DNA of 64,000 bases from Halomonas sp. JB37 (GCF_002332255.1 NZ_NRGW01000001.1:434001-498000), one strand, 5' to 3'; counted from the stretch's first letter, positions 44,211 to 54,725 are shown. A program made the numbers and translations. Notes: generated by a model not told the origin, from the sequence alone.

Positions 44211-46355
44211 ATGTTCACCATTGATGACCTGGCCGACCGACTCGGCGGCTATTTACCCCCGGATGAAATCCAGCAGGTCAAACGCGCCTTCTATTACGCT
44301 GAGCAGGCCCACGATGGCCAGCGGCGTCGCTCTGGCGAGCCTTATGTTACCCACCCGCTAGCGGTGGCGAACATTCTTGCCAACATGCACATGGACCATC
44401 AAAGTTTGATGGCAGCTATGTTGCATGATGTTATCGAAGATACCGGGGTATCCAAAAAAGCCCTGGCCGAGCAGTTTGGTAAACCGGTGGCAGAACTGGT
44501 GGATGGGGTATCAAAGCTTACCCAAATCACCTTTGAAGACAAAGCGGTTGCTCAGGCCGAAAACTTCCAGAAAATGGTGCTGGCGATGTCGCGAGATATT
44601 CGCGTCATCATCGTCAAGCTTGCCGATCGGCTGCACAACATGCGCACGCTTGGGGCACTGCGCCCGGATAAAAAGCGCCGTATTGCCCGTGAAACGCTGG
44701 AAATTTACGCGCGCATTGCCGGCCGGCTAGGCATCAACACCATTCGCATCGAGCTTGAAGACCTCTCTTTTCAGGCCATTCACCCAATGCGTGCCGAGCG
44801 CATTAAGCGCGCCGTCGCTAGCGCTCGTGGGCATCGGCGTAGTGCCATGCGCGAAATTCAGTCGTCGCTGCAAAAAAGCCTCGATGACGATGGGCTCAAT
44901 GGCACCGTGATTGGGCGCCAAAAGCATCTACTGTCGATCTATAAAAAGATGCGTGATAAGCGTAAGCCTTTTGCCGAAATTATGGATGTATTTGGTTTTC
45001 GCATTATCACGGAAGATGTGGCCAGCTGTTACCGTATTTTAGGCGTGGTGCATAACCTCTATAAGCCCGTCCCGGGGCGTTTTAAAGACTACATCGCGAT
45101 TCCCAAGGCCAACGGCTATCAGAGCCTACATACTACGCTGTTTGGCTCACGCGGCATGCCTATCGAAGTGCAGATACGCACGCGCGAAATGGAAGCCATG
45201 GCGAATAACGGTATTGCCGCCCACTGGCTTTACAAGGCGGGGCAAACCTCGCACCCGATTGCCGAAGGTAGCCATGCACGCGCCCGGGCATGGGTGAAAG
45301 GCCTGCTGGAAATGCAGCGCCATGCCGGCGACTCACTGGAATTTATTGAACACGTCAAAAATGACCTGTTCCCTGACGATATCTATGTGTTTACGCCCAA
45401 AGGCGACATCATGGAGCTTCCCCAGGGAGCTACCGTGATCGATTTTGCCTACACCGTGCACACGGATATCGGCAATAACTGTATCGCCTGCCGTATTGAT
45501 CGGCACTTGGCGCCGCTCTCTACGCGTTTAGAAAGCGGCCAGACGCTCGAAATTATTACCGCCCCTGGTGCGCGCCCCAATCTTGCCTGGCTTAACTTCG
45601 TGACTACCGCGAAGGCGCGTTCAGCCATTCGCCACGCGCTTAAATATCAGCAGCAAACCGAGGCCGTCATGTTGGGCCGTCGGTTGCTCAATAAAGCCCT
45701 GGCGCCGTTTGACACCAGCCTGGAAGAACTGGACGAAAGCGTGCTCAAACGGGCCTTTAAAGAGCTGGATGTCTCGTCTGAAGAGTCGCTATTGGAGTCA
45801 CTGGGGCTGGGTAATCGCATGACGCAGGTGGTGGCAAGACGCTTAGTGGACGCCGCACACGGCGGTCACTATGTGCATCCTGCTACCGAAGACGGTAGCA
45901 AAGCGGTAGTGATCAGCGGCAGTGAAGGCATGGTGATCAACTTTGCGCGCTGCTGCCATCCGCTGCCGGGCGACCCGGTTGTTGGCCATCTTTCCATGGG
46001 GAAGGGCTTGGTTGTACACCGTGCCGAATGTAAAAACGTTGTTGATAAGAACTTTGCCGATAAAAATGATCCCGACAAGCTCTTCGCGCTGGAGTGGTCA
46101 GACACGATAGATGAAGACTTCCCGGTCGCCCTGCGCATTGAAATTGAGAGCCGCCGTGGGCTTGTGGCTGAGCTTGCTGGACTAGTCACGGATGCGGATG
46201 CCAATATCGAACGTATTGGTATTGAAGAACGCGATGCACACCTTTCGACGGTCACGCTGACGCTGTCTGTGAAAGGGCGAGTGCATTTAGCACGGATTAT
46301 CAAACGGATCCGTAATCTATCTAGTGTCGGCAAAATCACCCGACTCGCCAACTAA
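44211..46355 (+). CDS. spoT: Bifunctional (p)ppGpp synthetase/hydrolase SpoT
   Basis: 714-residue RelA/SpoT homologue. The hydrolase domain has the HD motif at 72-73 (AAMLHDVIEDTG) plus KLADRLHNMRTLG. The synthetase domain shows KPFAEIMDVFGFRII, YKSLH-like GYQSLHTTLFG and EVQIRTREME. TGS (IYVFTPKGDIMELPQGATVIDFAY), a CC/helical region (INFARCCHPLPGD) and a C-terminal ACT domain follow. Presence of both catalytic sites marks it as SpoT, which adjusts ppGpp under carbon, fatty acid or iron stress. Confidence 0.96.
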   Translation: MFTIDDLADRLGGYLPPDEIQQVKRAFYYAEQAHDGQRRRSGEPYVTHPLAVANILANMHMDHQSLMAAMLHDVIEDTGVSKKALAEQFGKPVAELVDGVSKLTQITFEDKAVAQAENFQKMVLAMSRDIRVIIVKLADRLHNMRTLGALRPDKKRRIARETLEIYARIAGRLGINTIRIELEDLSFQAIHPMRAERIKRAVASARGHRRSAMREIQSSLQKSLDDDGLNGTVIGRQKHLLSIYKKMRDKRKPFAEIMDVFGFRIITEDVASCYRILGVVHNLYKPVPGRFKDYIAIPKANGYQSLHTTLFGSRGMPIEVQIRTREMEAMANNGIAAHWLYKAGQTSHPIAEGSHARARAWVKGLLEMQRHAGDSLEFIEHVKNDLFPDDIYVFTPKGDIMELPQGATVIDFAYTVHTDIGNNCIACRIDRHLAPLSTRLESGQTLEIITAPGARPNLAWLNFVTTAKARSAIRHALKYQQQTEAVMLGRRLLNKALAPFDTSLEELDESVLKRAFKELDVSSEESLLESLGLGNRMTQVVARRLVDAAHGGHYVHPATEDGSKAVVISGSEGMVINFARCCHPLPGDPVVGHLSMGKGLVVHRAECKNVVDKNFADKNDPDKLFALEWSDTIDEDFPVALRIEIESRRGLVAELAGLVTDADANIERIGIEERDAHLSTVTLTLSVKGRVHLARIIKRIRNLSSVGKITRLAN

Positions 46356-46478
46356 AATCCCTATACACGACCTACTGATGCACTATCGGTAGCGTCTGCT
46401 ATTGGTGGCGTTGGCTGAGTACTTATTTTAACGACGTATTCGAACGACTAATTATTCACTGAAGGAGCGAGACATCGC

Positions 46479-46868
46479 ATGAGCAATAAGGCTGTTATCA
46501 ACACCAGCAAAGCCCCTGCTGCTATTGGCCCTTACTCCCAGGCTATTAAAGCGGGTAACACGGTTTATCTTTCTGGTCAGATTCCGCTCGACCCTGCCAC
46601 CATGGCGATTGTGTCAGAAGACTTTGAAGCTCAGGCACGCCAAGTCTTTGCCAACCTGCAGGCCGTGTGTGAAGAAGCGGCAGGTTCACTGAGTGATATC
46701 GTGAAGCTGAACCTGTACTTGGTGGACTTGGATAACTTTGCCATTGTTAACCAAGTCATGGAAGAGTTCTTCACCGCTCCTTTCCCCGCCCGTGCTGCCG
46801 TCGGCGTCAAAGCGCTGCCCAAAGGCAGCCAGGTGGAAGCTGAAGCAGTGATGATCATCGGCGATTAA
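46479..46868 (+). CDS. ridA: Enamine/imine deaminase RidA
   Basis: 129-residue Rid-family protein. The block [24 protein letters not shown] contains the substrate pocket and [12 protein letters not shown] carries the arginine that binds the carboxylate. It hydrolyses reactive 2-aminoacrylate and other imines formed by PLP enzymes. Preceded by GAAGGAG; it follows spoT as in Pseudomonas. Confidence 0.95.
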   Translation: MSNKAVINTSKAPAAIGPYSQAIKAGNTVYLSGQIPLDPATMAIVSEDFEAQARQVFANLQAVCEEAAGSLSDIVKLNLYLVDLDNFAIVNQVMEEFFTAPFPARAAVGVKALPKGSQVEAEAVMIIGD

Positions 46869-46894
46869 TTTTGCCTGCGCTTCACCGCTGTATT

Positions 46895-47785
46895 TTATAC
46901 GGGGTTAACCGCTAGGAAGCCGCCTTCTTTAAGCACCTGTGTATAACCTTCACGGTAGCTCGGGAAGCGGAACTGATAGCCGGCGTCGATGAGGCGCTGG
47001 TTATCACAGCGCTTGCTGGCGCGGCGGCGTAACGGGGATTGCATCGTCTCAGTGGCCGCTACTTTCAACTGCTGGGCAAGCCACATCATGACGTTATGCA
47101 TCGTGACGGGCTCACAATCGCTGCCGAGATAGATATCTTCCAGCGGCTCGCCGCTTTCCTGGCGACGAATCAAGTGGGCGATAATGCCGGTGCAGTCGTC
47201 GCGGTGAATGCGGTTGGAGTAAATCACCGGTGTAATCGCGGCCACGCGACCTTCGGCGACCTGATGAATCAGCCGGTCACGGCCTGGGCCGTAGATACCG
47301 GAGAAGCGAATCACCGTGCCGGGAAGCGAATGATTTATCAGCGCCTGCTCGGCTTCGCACATTAGCTTGCCAGAGAAGCTAGTCGGATCGGTGGGGCTCT
47401 GTTCGTTGACCACTTCGCCTTCCTGCTGGCCATGGACGCTGGTCGAAGACACAAAAAACACCCGACGCGGCAGTTTTTTGTGCTGCGCCATGATGCCCAG
47501 TACGCGCTTTAAGCCTTCGGGATAAGCACTTTGATAAGCGCTTTCTTCAAAGCGGTCCGCGCTCACCGTATACACGACATAGTCAGCGTGAGGAAGGCTT
47601 GAGGCGTCGGCGTCTTCCAGGCTATTCAGGTCTAGCGCGAGCGGTTTAATCCCGGTGCCCTTTAAGGCCTCGACGTTGCGGCGTAAGCCAATCACCCGGT
47701 GCCCTTCCTCCAGCAACTCGCGTCCAAGGTTGATCCCAATATCGCCACAGCCGATAATCAGTACGGTTAGCTTCACCGTGCTCAC
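46895..47785 (-). CDS. NAD(P)-dependent epimerase-like protein (YeeZ type)
   Basis: 296-residue Rossmann-fold protein. The nucleotide motif is IIGCGDIGINLGRELLEEG (residues 10-28), and FVSSTSVHG and FSGIYGPGRDRLI match the extended SDR/NAD-dependent epimerase family, closest to YeeZ-like members. The catalytic Tyr-x3-Lys motif is not obvious, so true enzyme activity is uncertain. Convergent with ridA and divergent from oxyR. Confidence 0.8.
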   Translation of the reverse strand: MSTVKLTVLIIGCGDIGINLGRELLEEGHRVIGLRRNVEALKGTGIKPLALDLNSLEDADASSLPHADYVVYTVSADRFEESAYQSAYPEGLKRVLGIMAQHKKLPRRVFFVSSTSVHGQQEGEVVNEQSPTDPTSFSGKLMCEAEQALINHSLPGTVIRFSGIYGPGRDRLIHQVAEGRVAAITPVIYSNRIHRDDCTGIIAHLIRRQESGEPLEDIYLGSDCEPVTMHNVMMWLAQQLKVAATETMQSPLRRRASKRCDNQRLIDAGYQFRFPSYREGYTQVLKEGGFLAVNPV

Positions 47786-47972
47786 TCCTGTTGATTAATA
47801 TTCCCTATTAGATACAAAATCTCTGTCAACGATTACAGTGAACCATGACACTGTCAGTTGAGAAAATCGTCAGTAGAGAAGATCGTCGGCAGAGCTTGCT
47901 TGTCCTTTTCCGTCCCGCTGACAGCATGCTATTAGTCACACGCTGCTACAAGAGGATGCCACTGGCACCGCT

Positions 47973-48902
47973 ATGACTTTAACAGAACTTCGCTACATCG
48001 TAACCCTTGCCCAAGAGCGCCATTTTGGCCGCGCGGCAGAGCGCTGCCATGTCTCTCAGCCCACGCTATCGGTGGCGGTGAAAAAGCTGGAAGAAGAGCT
48101 CGAGACGCCGCTATTTGAGCGCTCGAAATCCACCGTGCAGGTCACGCCATTAGGTGAAAAAATTGTTGCCCAGGCGCAGCGAGTGCTGGAACAGAGCACG
48201 CTGATATTTGAGTTGGCCAGTAGCGGTAAAGACCAGCTAGCCAACCCGCTGCGTATTGGCGCGATCTATACCATAGGGCCCTATTTATTTCCTCACCTGG
48301 TGCCTGCGCTGGCTAACGCTGCCCCGCAAATGCCGCTGTATATCGAAGAGGGCATGACCGGCACTCTGCGTGGCAAGCTAAGAAGCGGTGAGCTGGATGT
48401 GATTATTGTGGCACTGCCCTTCACCGAGACCGATGTGGTCACCAAGCCGATCTACGACGAAGCGTTTGAAGTGTTAATGCCGGCTAATCACGCTTGGGTG
48501 ACGCGCGAGGCGATCAATAAAGAAGATTTACTCGAAGAGCGTCTGTTATTGCTCGGTGAAGGCCACTGCTTCCGTGACCAAATTCTTGAAGCCTGCCCGG
48601 CGATTACCCACAAGCTCAACAGTCCCAATAACACGCTGATTGCGGAAGGCGGCTCGCTGGAGACCATTCGCCATATGGTGGCCTCCCGGTTGGGCATTAC
48701 CGTTTTGCCACAGTCGGCGCTGGGTACCGACCAGTATGAAAATGCCATGTTGGTCAGTCGTCCCTTCGTTGAACCCGCACCGTCGCGCACCGTGGCGATT
48801 GCCTGGCGGGCAAGCTTTCCGCGGCCAAAGGCGATTGAAGCGTTGATTCAGGCGATCAGCCAGTGCCGTCAGCCCTCTCAGGCTGTGAAAAGCGCCTCAT
48901 GA
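47973..48902 (+). CDS. oxyR: Hydrogen peroxide regulator OxyR
   Basis: 309-residue LysR-family regulator. The helix-turn-helix region is TELRYIVTLAQERHFGRAAERCHVSQPTL (as overlapping short blocks LRYIVTLAQERHFG and RCHVSQPTLSVAV). In the effector domain GEGHCFRDQILEAC places cysteines at 199 and 208, the same numbering and spacing as the redox pair of E. coli OxyR. It should activate catalase and alkyl hydroperoxide reductase genes. Its stop overlaps the recG start (ATGA), the oxyR-recG pairing known from Pseudomonas. Confidence 0.93.
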   Translation: MTLTELRYIVTLAQERHFGRAAERCHVSQPTLSVAVKKLEEELETPLFERSKSTVQVTPLGEKIVAQAQRVLEQSTLIFELASSGKDQLANPLRIGAIYTIGPYLFPHLVPALANAAPQMPLYIEEGMTGTLRGKLRSGELDVIIVALPFTETDVVTKPIYDEAFEVLMPANHAWVTREAINKEDLLEERLLLLGEGHCFRDQILEACPAITHKLNSPNNTLIAEGGSLETIRHMVASRLGITVLPQSALGTDQYENAMLVSRPFVEPAPSRTVAIAWRASFPRPKAIEALIQAISQCRQPSQAVKSAS

Positions 48903-50977
48903 GCGATCTCTCCGCCCCCATCACGTCGCTTAAAGGCGTAGGCGAAGCCCTCGCGCTAAAGCTTAGCCGCTTGGCTATTCAGCGCGTTAGCGACCTGCTC
49001 TTTCATCTGCCGCTACGTTATCAAGACCGCACGCGCCTGACGCCCATTGGCCTGTTGCGCGCCGGGCAAGAAGCGGTGATTGAAGGCGAAGTGACGGCCT
49101 GCGACGTGGTAAAAGGGCGGCGGCGCAGCCTGCTAGTACGGGTGCGTGATAACAGCGGTATTTTGAGTCTGCGCTTTTTCCACTTCTCGCCCGCCCAGCA
49201 GCAACAGCTGCACCCCGGTGCGAGCGTGCGCGCCTTTGGAGAAGCCCGTGCTGGGGCAACGGGTTTAGAGATCTATCATCCTGAATACCGGTTAATGGGG
49301 GGCAGTGAAGCACCGGTAGACGAGTATTTCACGCCTATTTATCCCACCACCGAAGGGCTCAATCAGCCGCGCCTGCGTGCCTTGACGCAGCAGGCTCTTG
49401 GGCTGTTAGACGCGGCACCCGAAGCGCTGCCTGACGTTATTCCTGATGCGCTGCGCCAGCGCTTTCAGCTACCGGGACTTCACGCCAGTTTGCACTTACT
49501 GCATCAGCCACCGCCCGATGTGAATATCGAACAGTTAACCTGGGGCCAGCATCCGGCCACGCGCCGGCTCGCGTTGGAAGAGCTGCTGGCTCACCAGTTA
49601 AGCCTGCGCGAGGTTCGTCTGCGTATTCAGGCCGATGGTGCCCCGGCGCTACCCTCAGGGCGTAGCCTGCAGGCGCGTTTTTTGGCGCAGCTCCCGTTTG
49701 CTCTGACCGGTGCTCAGCGCCGTGTATTGGAAGAAATCAGCCTCGATTTAAGCCGCCCAGCGCCAATGCTGCGCTTGGTTCAAGGCGATGTGGGGTCAGG
49801 CAAAACCGTCGTGGCGGCCATGGCCGCGCTGTGTGCCCTGGCGGGTAACTGCCAAGCCGCGATCATGGCGCCGACGGAAATCCTTGCTGAGCAGCACTAC
49901 CGCTCGTTTAAAGCGTGGTTTGAGCCGCTGGGTATCGAAGTAGCGTGGTTGGCGGGTAAGCTCAAAGGTAAAGCGCGGTTGGATGCTAAGGCCGCGATTG
50001 CCGATGGCCGCGCGCGAATGATCGTCGGTACCCACGCGCTGTTCCAAGACGACGTGCACTTTCAGTGCTTAGGGCTGGCGATTATTGACGAGCAGCACCG
50101 TTTTGGCGTGCATCAGCGTCTAGCGCTGCGTGAAAAAGGCGAGGCGGGTGGGCTGACCCCGCATCAGCTCATCATGACCGCTACGCCGATTCCACGCACG
50201 CTGGCCATGAGCGCCTACGCGGACCTGGATGTGTCAGTCATTGACGAGCTGCCTCCTGGCCGTACGCCGGTTAAAACTGTGGTGGTGCCTGACGAGCGGC
50301 GTCCTGAAGTGGTGGAGCGTATTCGGCTTGCCTGCAGCGAAGGCCGCCAGGCGTACTGGGTGTGTACGCTGATTGATGAATCCGAAGTACTGCAATGCCA
50401 GGCTGCCGAGGTGACACGCGATGAATTAACGGTGGCGCTACCAGAGCTGGCCGTGGGTTTGATTCACGGGCGCATGAAATCAAGTGAGAAAGCCGAGGTA
50501 ATGACGGCATTCAAAGCAGGCGAGCTAGACTTGCTGGTGGCCACCACGGTGATCGAGGTCGGTGTGGATGTGCCCAATGCGAGCCTGATGATTATCGAAA
50601 ACCCTGAGCGACTGGGGCTTTCCCAGCTTCACCAGCTACGTGGCCGGGTAGGGCGCGGCAGCACGGAAAGCTTTTGCGTGTTGCTCTACCATCCGCCGCT
50701 GTCGAAAAGCTCCCGCCAGCGCTTGGCAGTGATGCGCGAAACGACCGATGGTTTCCGTATTGCGGAAAAAGATTTAGAAATTCGCGGGCCAGGCGAAGTG
50801 CTGGGCACTCGCCAAACGGGTCTTGCGCAGATGAAAATCGCCGACCTAGAGCGCGATGCGGACCTGTTAGAGCGCGTTACCGCCATGGCCCAGACGCTGC
50901 AAGGCAACGCAGACGTAACCGCTGTATTGGTACGCCGCTGGCTGGGAGAAGCCGCGGGCCGCTATGGGCAGGTTTAA
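48899..50977 (+). CDS. recG: ATP-dependent DNA helicase RecG
   Basis: About 692-residue SF2 branch-migration helicase. An N-terminal OB/wedge domain is followed by Walker A VQGDVGSGKTVVA, DEQH (AIIDEQHRFGV), MTATPIPRTLAMS, TTVIEVGVDVPNA and QLRGRVGRG. The C-terminal TRG region includes GFRIAEKDLEIRGPGEVLGTRQ. Length equals E. coli RecG. It remodels stalled forks and Holliday junctions. The ATG at 48899 is coupled to the oxyR stop; the 3' end overlaps the convergent FUSC gene by 4 bp. Confidence 0.95.
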   Translation: MSDLSAPITSLKGVGEALALKLSRLAIQRVSDLLFHLPLRYQDRTRLTPIGLLRAGQEAVIEGEVTACDVVKGRRRSLLVRVRDNSGILSLRFFHFSPAQQQQLHPGASVRAFGEARAGATGLEIYHPEYRLMGGSEAPVDEYFTPIYPTTEGLNQPRLRALTQQALGLLDAAPEALPDVIPDALRQRFQLPGLHASLHLLHQPPPDVNIEQLTWGQHPATRRLALEELLAHQLSLREVRLRIQADGAPALPSGRSLQARFLAQLPFALTGAQRRVLEEISLDLSRPAPMLRLVQGDVGSGKTVVAAMAALCALAGNCQAAIMAPTEILAEQHYRSFKAWFEPLGIEVAWLAGKLKGKARLDAKAAIADGRARMIVGTHALFQDDVHFQCLGLAIIDEQHRFGVHQRLALREKGEAGGLTPHQLIMTATPIPRTLAMSAYADLDVSVIDELPPGRTPVKTVVVPDERRPEVVERIRLACSEGRQAYWVCTLIDESEVLQCQAAEVTRDELTVALPELAVGLIHGRMKSSEKAEVMTAFKAGELDLLVATTVIEVGVDVPNASLMIIENPERLGLSQLHQLRGRVGRGSTESFCVLLYHPPLSKSSRQRLAVMRETTDGFRIAEKDLEIRGPGEVLGTRQTGLAQMKIADLERDADLLERVTAMAQTLQGNADVTAVLVRRWLGEAAGRYGQV

Positions 50978-53178
50978 GCGTTAACGCTGCTGGATACAGG
51001 CGCTTCGTTGACGACCAACCGATTAGCAGCCTCGCCCAGCGGCGCTAGCTGTTCAGCAATTAGGCGCAGCTGGCTTTGAATAGGGCGATACAGAGCGACG
51101 GCTTGTTCGTCTGCGCTAGCAGCGCTTTGCTCCTCTAATTGCGTTAATAGCGCGGCCGTTTGCTCTGCCAGTATTTCTACCGGCTGGCGTTTGTTTAGCT
51201 GTTCTGCGATATGACCTAACAGTTCGCCAATACGTGTTGCTACCGGCACTAGCGTGGCATCGTCTTCATCGTCGGCTAATTGATGGCGATGGGCGCCTAG
51301 GGCCGAGAGGTGGCTGAGCAGCGTGTTGGAAAGCACTAGAAAACGCAGTCCGTTGTCTGCATCCAGTTTCCGGTAGTGGCCGGGCTCGTGGAGCATGTTG
51401 GTGAGCAGTGTGGAAAGCGCGGCATCGGCATTGTGGGCATTGCGTCGCGCCAAGCGGTAGGCCAAGCCATCCTGCTTGCCTTCCTCGTACTGGTGGATAA
51501 TCTCTTCAAGGTAGCGGCGATGGCCGTTCAGCGCGTTGGCGGCCTCGCGGTAAAGCCTGCGGCCCTGCCAGTCGGGCAGAATAAAAAATACCGCTAATCC
51601 TGCAATCACCGAGCCAATCAAGGTATCGAAAAGACGCGGCAAGATCAGATTAAAGCCATCGCCTACTTGGTTGAAGCTGCATAGCACAAGCAGCGTGATA
51701 GAGGCGGTAGCGATAACATAGTGTTTTTCGCGGTTGGCAAAGAACGATACCCCTGCGGCCACGGCGATCATGCTTTGCACCAGCGGGTGGGGGAAAAGGC
51801 TGATCGACGCCCAGCCAATGACCAGTCCCAATACGGTGCCCAGCATGCGTTGCGATAAGAACCGCCGCGTGGTGGCAAAGTTAGGCCGGCATACAAACAG
51901 CGTCGTGAGCAGAATCCAGAAGCCTTGTTCCGGGTCAATCCACTGCAATAACCCATAGCCTGCCATCAGCGCGATGGATAGCCGCACCGCGTGACGAAAG
52001 GTGGGTGAGCCCAGGGTGAAGTTCAGGCGCACCCGCTTCCACGCTTCTAGCACGCTAGACGGAGAGCGGTCATAGAGTGCGCTATCGCGCCGCTCTTCGC
52101 TGGCATCGGGATTGTGTGCGCTGGCAAGTTGAGTTTCTAACGTCGCTAAGTTGTCGGCGAGGGCACTCAGCGGATAAAGCAGCGGGCGCCATTCGGGCCT
52201 GCCCCGGTCGCGGAGGTTCTCAATGGAGGCGTGTAGGTCGGCCAAAGCTTCTTCGCTCTGCTGGTGATCAAACGGCCGCTTGAGCAGCAGTGATTTGGCC
52301 AGCTGGCGGCAGGAGCGGCCCTGTTGATCTAGCAGTCGTTGGCAGCGAAACAGCACATCATGATGGAAAAAGGCCTTACTGAGCGCGCTATAGGGATAGT
52401 GGGTTGAGCTGGCGCGTTCATGAATATCCTGGGCGATAAAGTAGATACGCAGGTAGCGGTTTAGCCTGCGGTTGCCGCGCTGCCCTTCAAGGCGGCGAAA
52501 AATCATTTCTTTGGCTTGATTGAGCGCGTCAACGACGTTGCCGTTCTGGCGTGCCAGCGCCAACCTGCGTGCTTCGACATCAACGCCGCGCACGGGCTCA
52601 AACAGCGCGGATTTTAATATTAGAAACTCGCCCAGCGCTTTGTAGACCCGGGCCATGCTCTGCTTTACCGGTTGGCGCGAAAACAACGCACACCACACCA
52701 CCGAAATTAATCCATACCACACCGCACCGCCGAGCAGGAGTAGCTGGCGTGCGGCCACGTCTGCGTCTACGCCGCCATGCTGTTCGATGTTGATCATTGA
52801 ATAAATCGACAATATGAGCGTGCCCGAGGCAATGGTGGCGTAACGCTGCCCAATAGCGCCGAGCATAATGAGCGTGAACGTAGAAACACCCAGTCCAAGG
52901 ACAAATAGCCAGGGCCAGGGGAACAGCCATTGAACGATAAATGATGCCGAGGTAAAGCAGACCAACGTCACGACGAGCGCTTGAAAACGCCCCTGCCAGC
53001 TGTCGTCGGTTTCAGAAAGCGCGCAGGCGATAATCCCCAAAAATAGTGGAATGACTAACGCTATATCGCCAGACAGGCCGCTTAAAAGCAGAGCACCGCT
53101 GAACGCTATAAAAACGCGCAGGCTGTAAGCAAATTTATCCAGGGTCCAAAGGCGCCGCAGCGGCAGTGAAATTGGCAT
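50974..53178 (-). CDS. FUSC family (YccS/YhfK-like) inner-membrane protein
   Basis: 734-residue protein with two clusters of membrane helices (about residues 15-165 and 395-530), separated and followed by large charged cytoplasmic regions. This is the YccS/YhfK arrangement of the fusaric-acid resistance-like (FUSC) superfamily; GYGLLQWIDPEQGFWILLTTLFVCRP belongs to the second cluster and matches the FUSC_2 block (read as GFWILLTTLFVCRPN). Function in export of aromatic acids or envelope homeostasis is inference. Monocistronic with its own 236-bp upstream spacer shared with the DUF3100 operon. Confidence 0.85.
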   Translation of the reverse strand: MPISLPLRRLWTLDKFAYSLRVFIAFSGALLLSGLSGDIALVIPLFLGIIACALSETDDSWQGRFQALVVTLVCFTSASFIVQWLFPWPWLFVLGLGVSTFTLIMLGAIGQRYATIASGTLILSIYSMINIEQHGGVDADVAARQLLLLGGAVWYGLISVVWCALFSRQPVKQSMARVYKALGEFLILKSALFEPVRGVDVEARRLALARQNGNVVDALNQAKEMIFRRLEGQRGNRRLNRYLRIYFIAQDIHERASSTHYPYSALSKAFFHHDVLFRCQRLLDQQGRSCRQLAKSLLLKRPFDHQQSEEALADLHASIENLRDRGRPEWRPLLYPLSALADNLATLETQLASAHNPDASEERRDSALYDRSPSSVLEAWKRVRLNFTLGSPTFRHAVRLSIALMAGYGLLQWIDPEQGFWILLTTLFVCRPNFATTRRFLSQRMLGTVLGLVIGWASISLFPHPLVQSMIAVAAGVSFFANREKHYVIATASITLLVLCSFNQVGDGFNLILPRLFDTLIGSVIAGLAVFFILPDWQGRRLYREAANALNGHRRYLEEIIHQYEEGKQDGLAYRLARRNAHNADAALSTLLTNMLHEPGHYRKLDADNGLRFLVLSNTLLSHLSALGAHRHQLADDEDDATLVPVATRIGELLGHIAEQLNKRQPVEILAEQTAALLTQLEEQSAASADEQAVALYRPIQSQLRLIAEQLAPLGEAANRLVVNEAPVSSSVNA

Positions 53179-53414
53179 AGCGTCTCTTATTGGCGGTCAT
53201 TAGACTTTAGTATAGTTTTGTCAGTATAGAGCGTTGCAGCGGTGTTTGTCGCCAACAGTTCAATCAACGTTTAATCAATTTTTTCATGTTACGTCACAGC
53301 ATTGTCATTGATCCAGGGGCGGAGTGTTCTAAAAAATAGCGCGCTAAACCCCTATGATTAGAACACTAACTTTTCGATACTCACAGTGACTCTAAAAAAA
53401 ACAGGATCATCCCA

Positions 53415-54233
53415 ATGGATCTCAAGCTGTTGCTGAACTGGCGTCTGCACCTGATGGTGATAGTCACGTCGATGTTTGCTGAGTGGATAGGCATCGTGCG
53501 AATTCCGCTTGGGCCTGGAACACTACTGTTATTACCGCTGCTATACGCGTTTGTGATTGGCGTTTTGTTTAATCCTCATCTGTTTTCGGGCATGGGTAAG
53601 ATTATTCCCAAGCCGGTCAGCAATGCAGCGGGGCCGATCATTTTGATCGCCATCCTGCCGTTCATTGCTAAATTTGGCTCTACCATTGGCCCGGCGATTG
53701 ATCAGATCATCGCTGCAGGCCCCGCGCTGATACTTCAAGAACTGGGTAATCTGGGCACCATGCTGATAGCGCTGCCCTTTGCGGTACTGGTTCTCAAGAT
53801 GGGCCGGGAGGCGATTGGTGCGACTTACTCTATCGCTCGTGAACCCAATATTGCCATTATCTCAGACCGTTACGGACTAAGAAGCCCGGAAGGTATCGGC
53901 ATTATGGGCGTTTACGTGGTGGGAACCATGTTCGGCACGCTCTACTTCGCCTTGCTAGCCGGCTACATCGCCTCGCTGGATATTCTTGATATTCGCGCCT
54001 TAGCCATGGCGTGTGGCGTGGGCAGCGGCAGTATGGTGGCAGCATGCTCGGCGGCGTTAGCTGAAGCGGTGCCTGCTTCCAGAGATGAGCTGCTGGCCTT
54101 TGCAGGGGCAAGTAACCTGCTGACTTATGCCACTGGCCTGTACGTTTCACTGTTTATCGCACTGCCGGTAACCGAGTGGATGTACAAGCGCCTAAAAGGT
54201 TCGCGCCAGGAGGCCCGCCATGAAAACTCATGA
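53415..54233 (+). CDS. DUF3100 membrane protein
   Basis: 272-residue polytopic membrane protein (about eight to nine helices) of the DUF3100 family. Recognisable blocks are AEWIGIVRIPLGPGTLLLLPLLYA, KPVSNAAGPIILIAILPF (read in pieces) and ACGVGSGSMVAACSAALAEAVP. Glycine-rich helix breaks and a GSGSM stretch resemble carboxylate transporters, but no function is established. It starts an apparent five-gene catabolic operon and overlaps the next gene by 14 bp. Confidence 0.75.
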   Translation: MDLKLLLNWRLHLMVIVTSMFAEWIGIVRIPLGPGTLLLLPLLYAFVIGVLFNPHLFSGMGKIIPKPVSNAAGPIILIAILPFIAKFGSTIGPAIDQIIAAGPALILQELGNLGTMLIALPFAVLVLKMGREAIGATYSIAREPNIAIISDRYGLRSPEGIGIMGVYVVGTMFGTLYFALLAGYIASLDILDIRALAMACGVGSGSMVAACSAALAEAVPASRDELLAFAGASNLLTYATGLYVSLFIALPVTEWMYKRLKGSRQEARHENS

Positions 54234-54714
54234 AACTAGTGTTGATAGCTTTGACGCTGAAGCGTTAAAAGAGCTGCGCCCTGAAAATCAGCTGGGCAAA
54301 ACAGCGTTGGTACTAGCGGCGGTGTGTGTGGCTGCCTGGTTTAGCAATGTGGTCAACGGTGCGCCGTTATTAGACGCGCTACCCGGCATGCTGATTCTGT
54401 ATGTCATGGTCATTATTGGCTTAGTGATGGGGCGGCTTTGTCCCTTCTACCTACCTAGCGTTGCGTGGGTGTCATTGATTAGCATTATTGCAACGCTGCC
54501 AGTGTTCCCCGTTAGTGAGTGGATTATCGCGCAGTTAGCCGCAGTGAACTTCCTGGCGGTGGTTACGCCCGTGTTGGCGTATGCAGGGTTGGCACTGACA
54601 GGGCGTGAATTTGCCATGTTCAAGCAAGCCGGTTGGAAGCTGGTGATTGTGTCGCTGTTAGTTTTCACCGGTACCTTTATTGGTTCAGCGGTGGTTGCTC
54701 ACATAATGCTTTAA
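54220..54714 (+). CDS. Small membrane protein partner of DUF3100 protein
   Basis: 164-residue protein with about five membrane segments; I do not recognise a named family with certainty. It overlaps the DUF3100 gene and has a good ribosome site (CAGGAGG) inside it, so the two are made together and probably form one membrane complex. It precedes the amidohydrolase by only 11 bp. A two-component permease feeding the hydrolase is a reasonable guess. Confidence 0.65.
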   Translation: MKTHETSVDSFDAEALKELRPENQLGKTALVLAAVCVAAWFSNVVNGAPLLDALPGMLILYVMVIIGLVMGRLCPFYLPSVAWVSLISIIATLPVFPVSEWIIAQLAAVNFLAVVTPVLAYAGLALTGREFAMFKQAGWKLVIVSLLVFTGTFIGSAVVAHIML

Positions 54715-54725
54715 GGAGAGTTAGG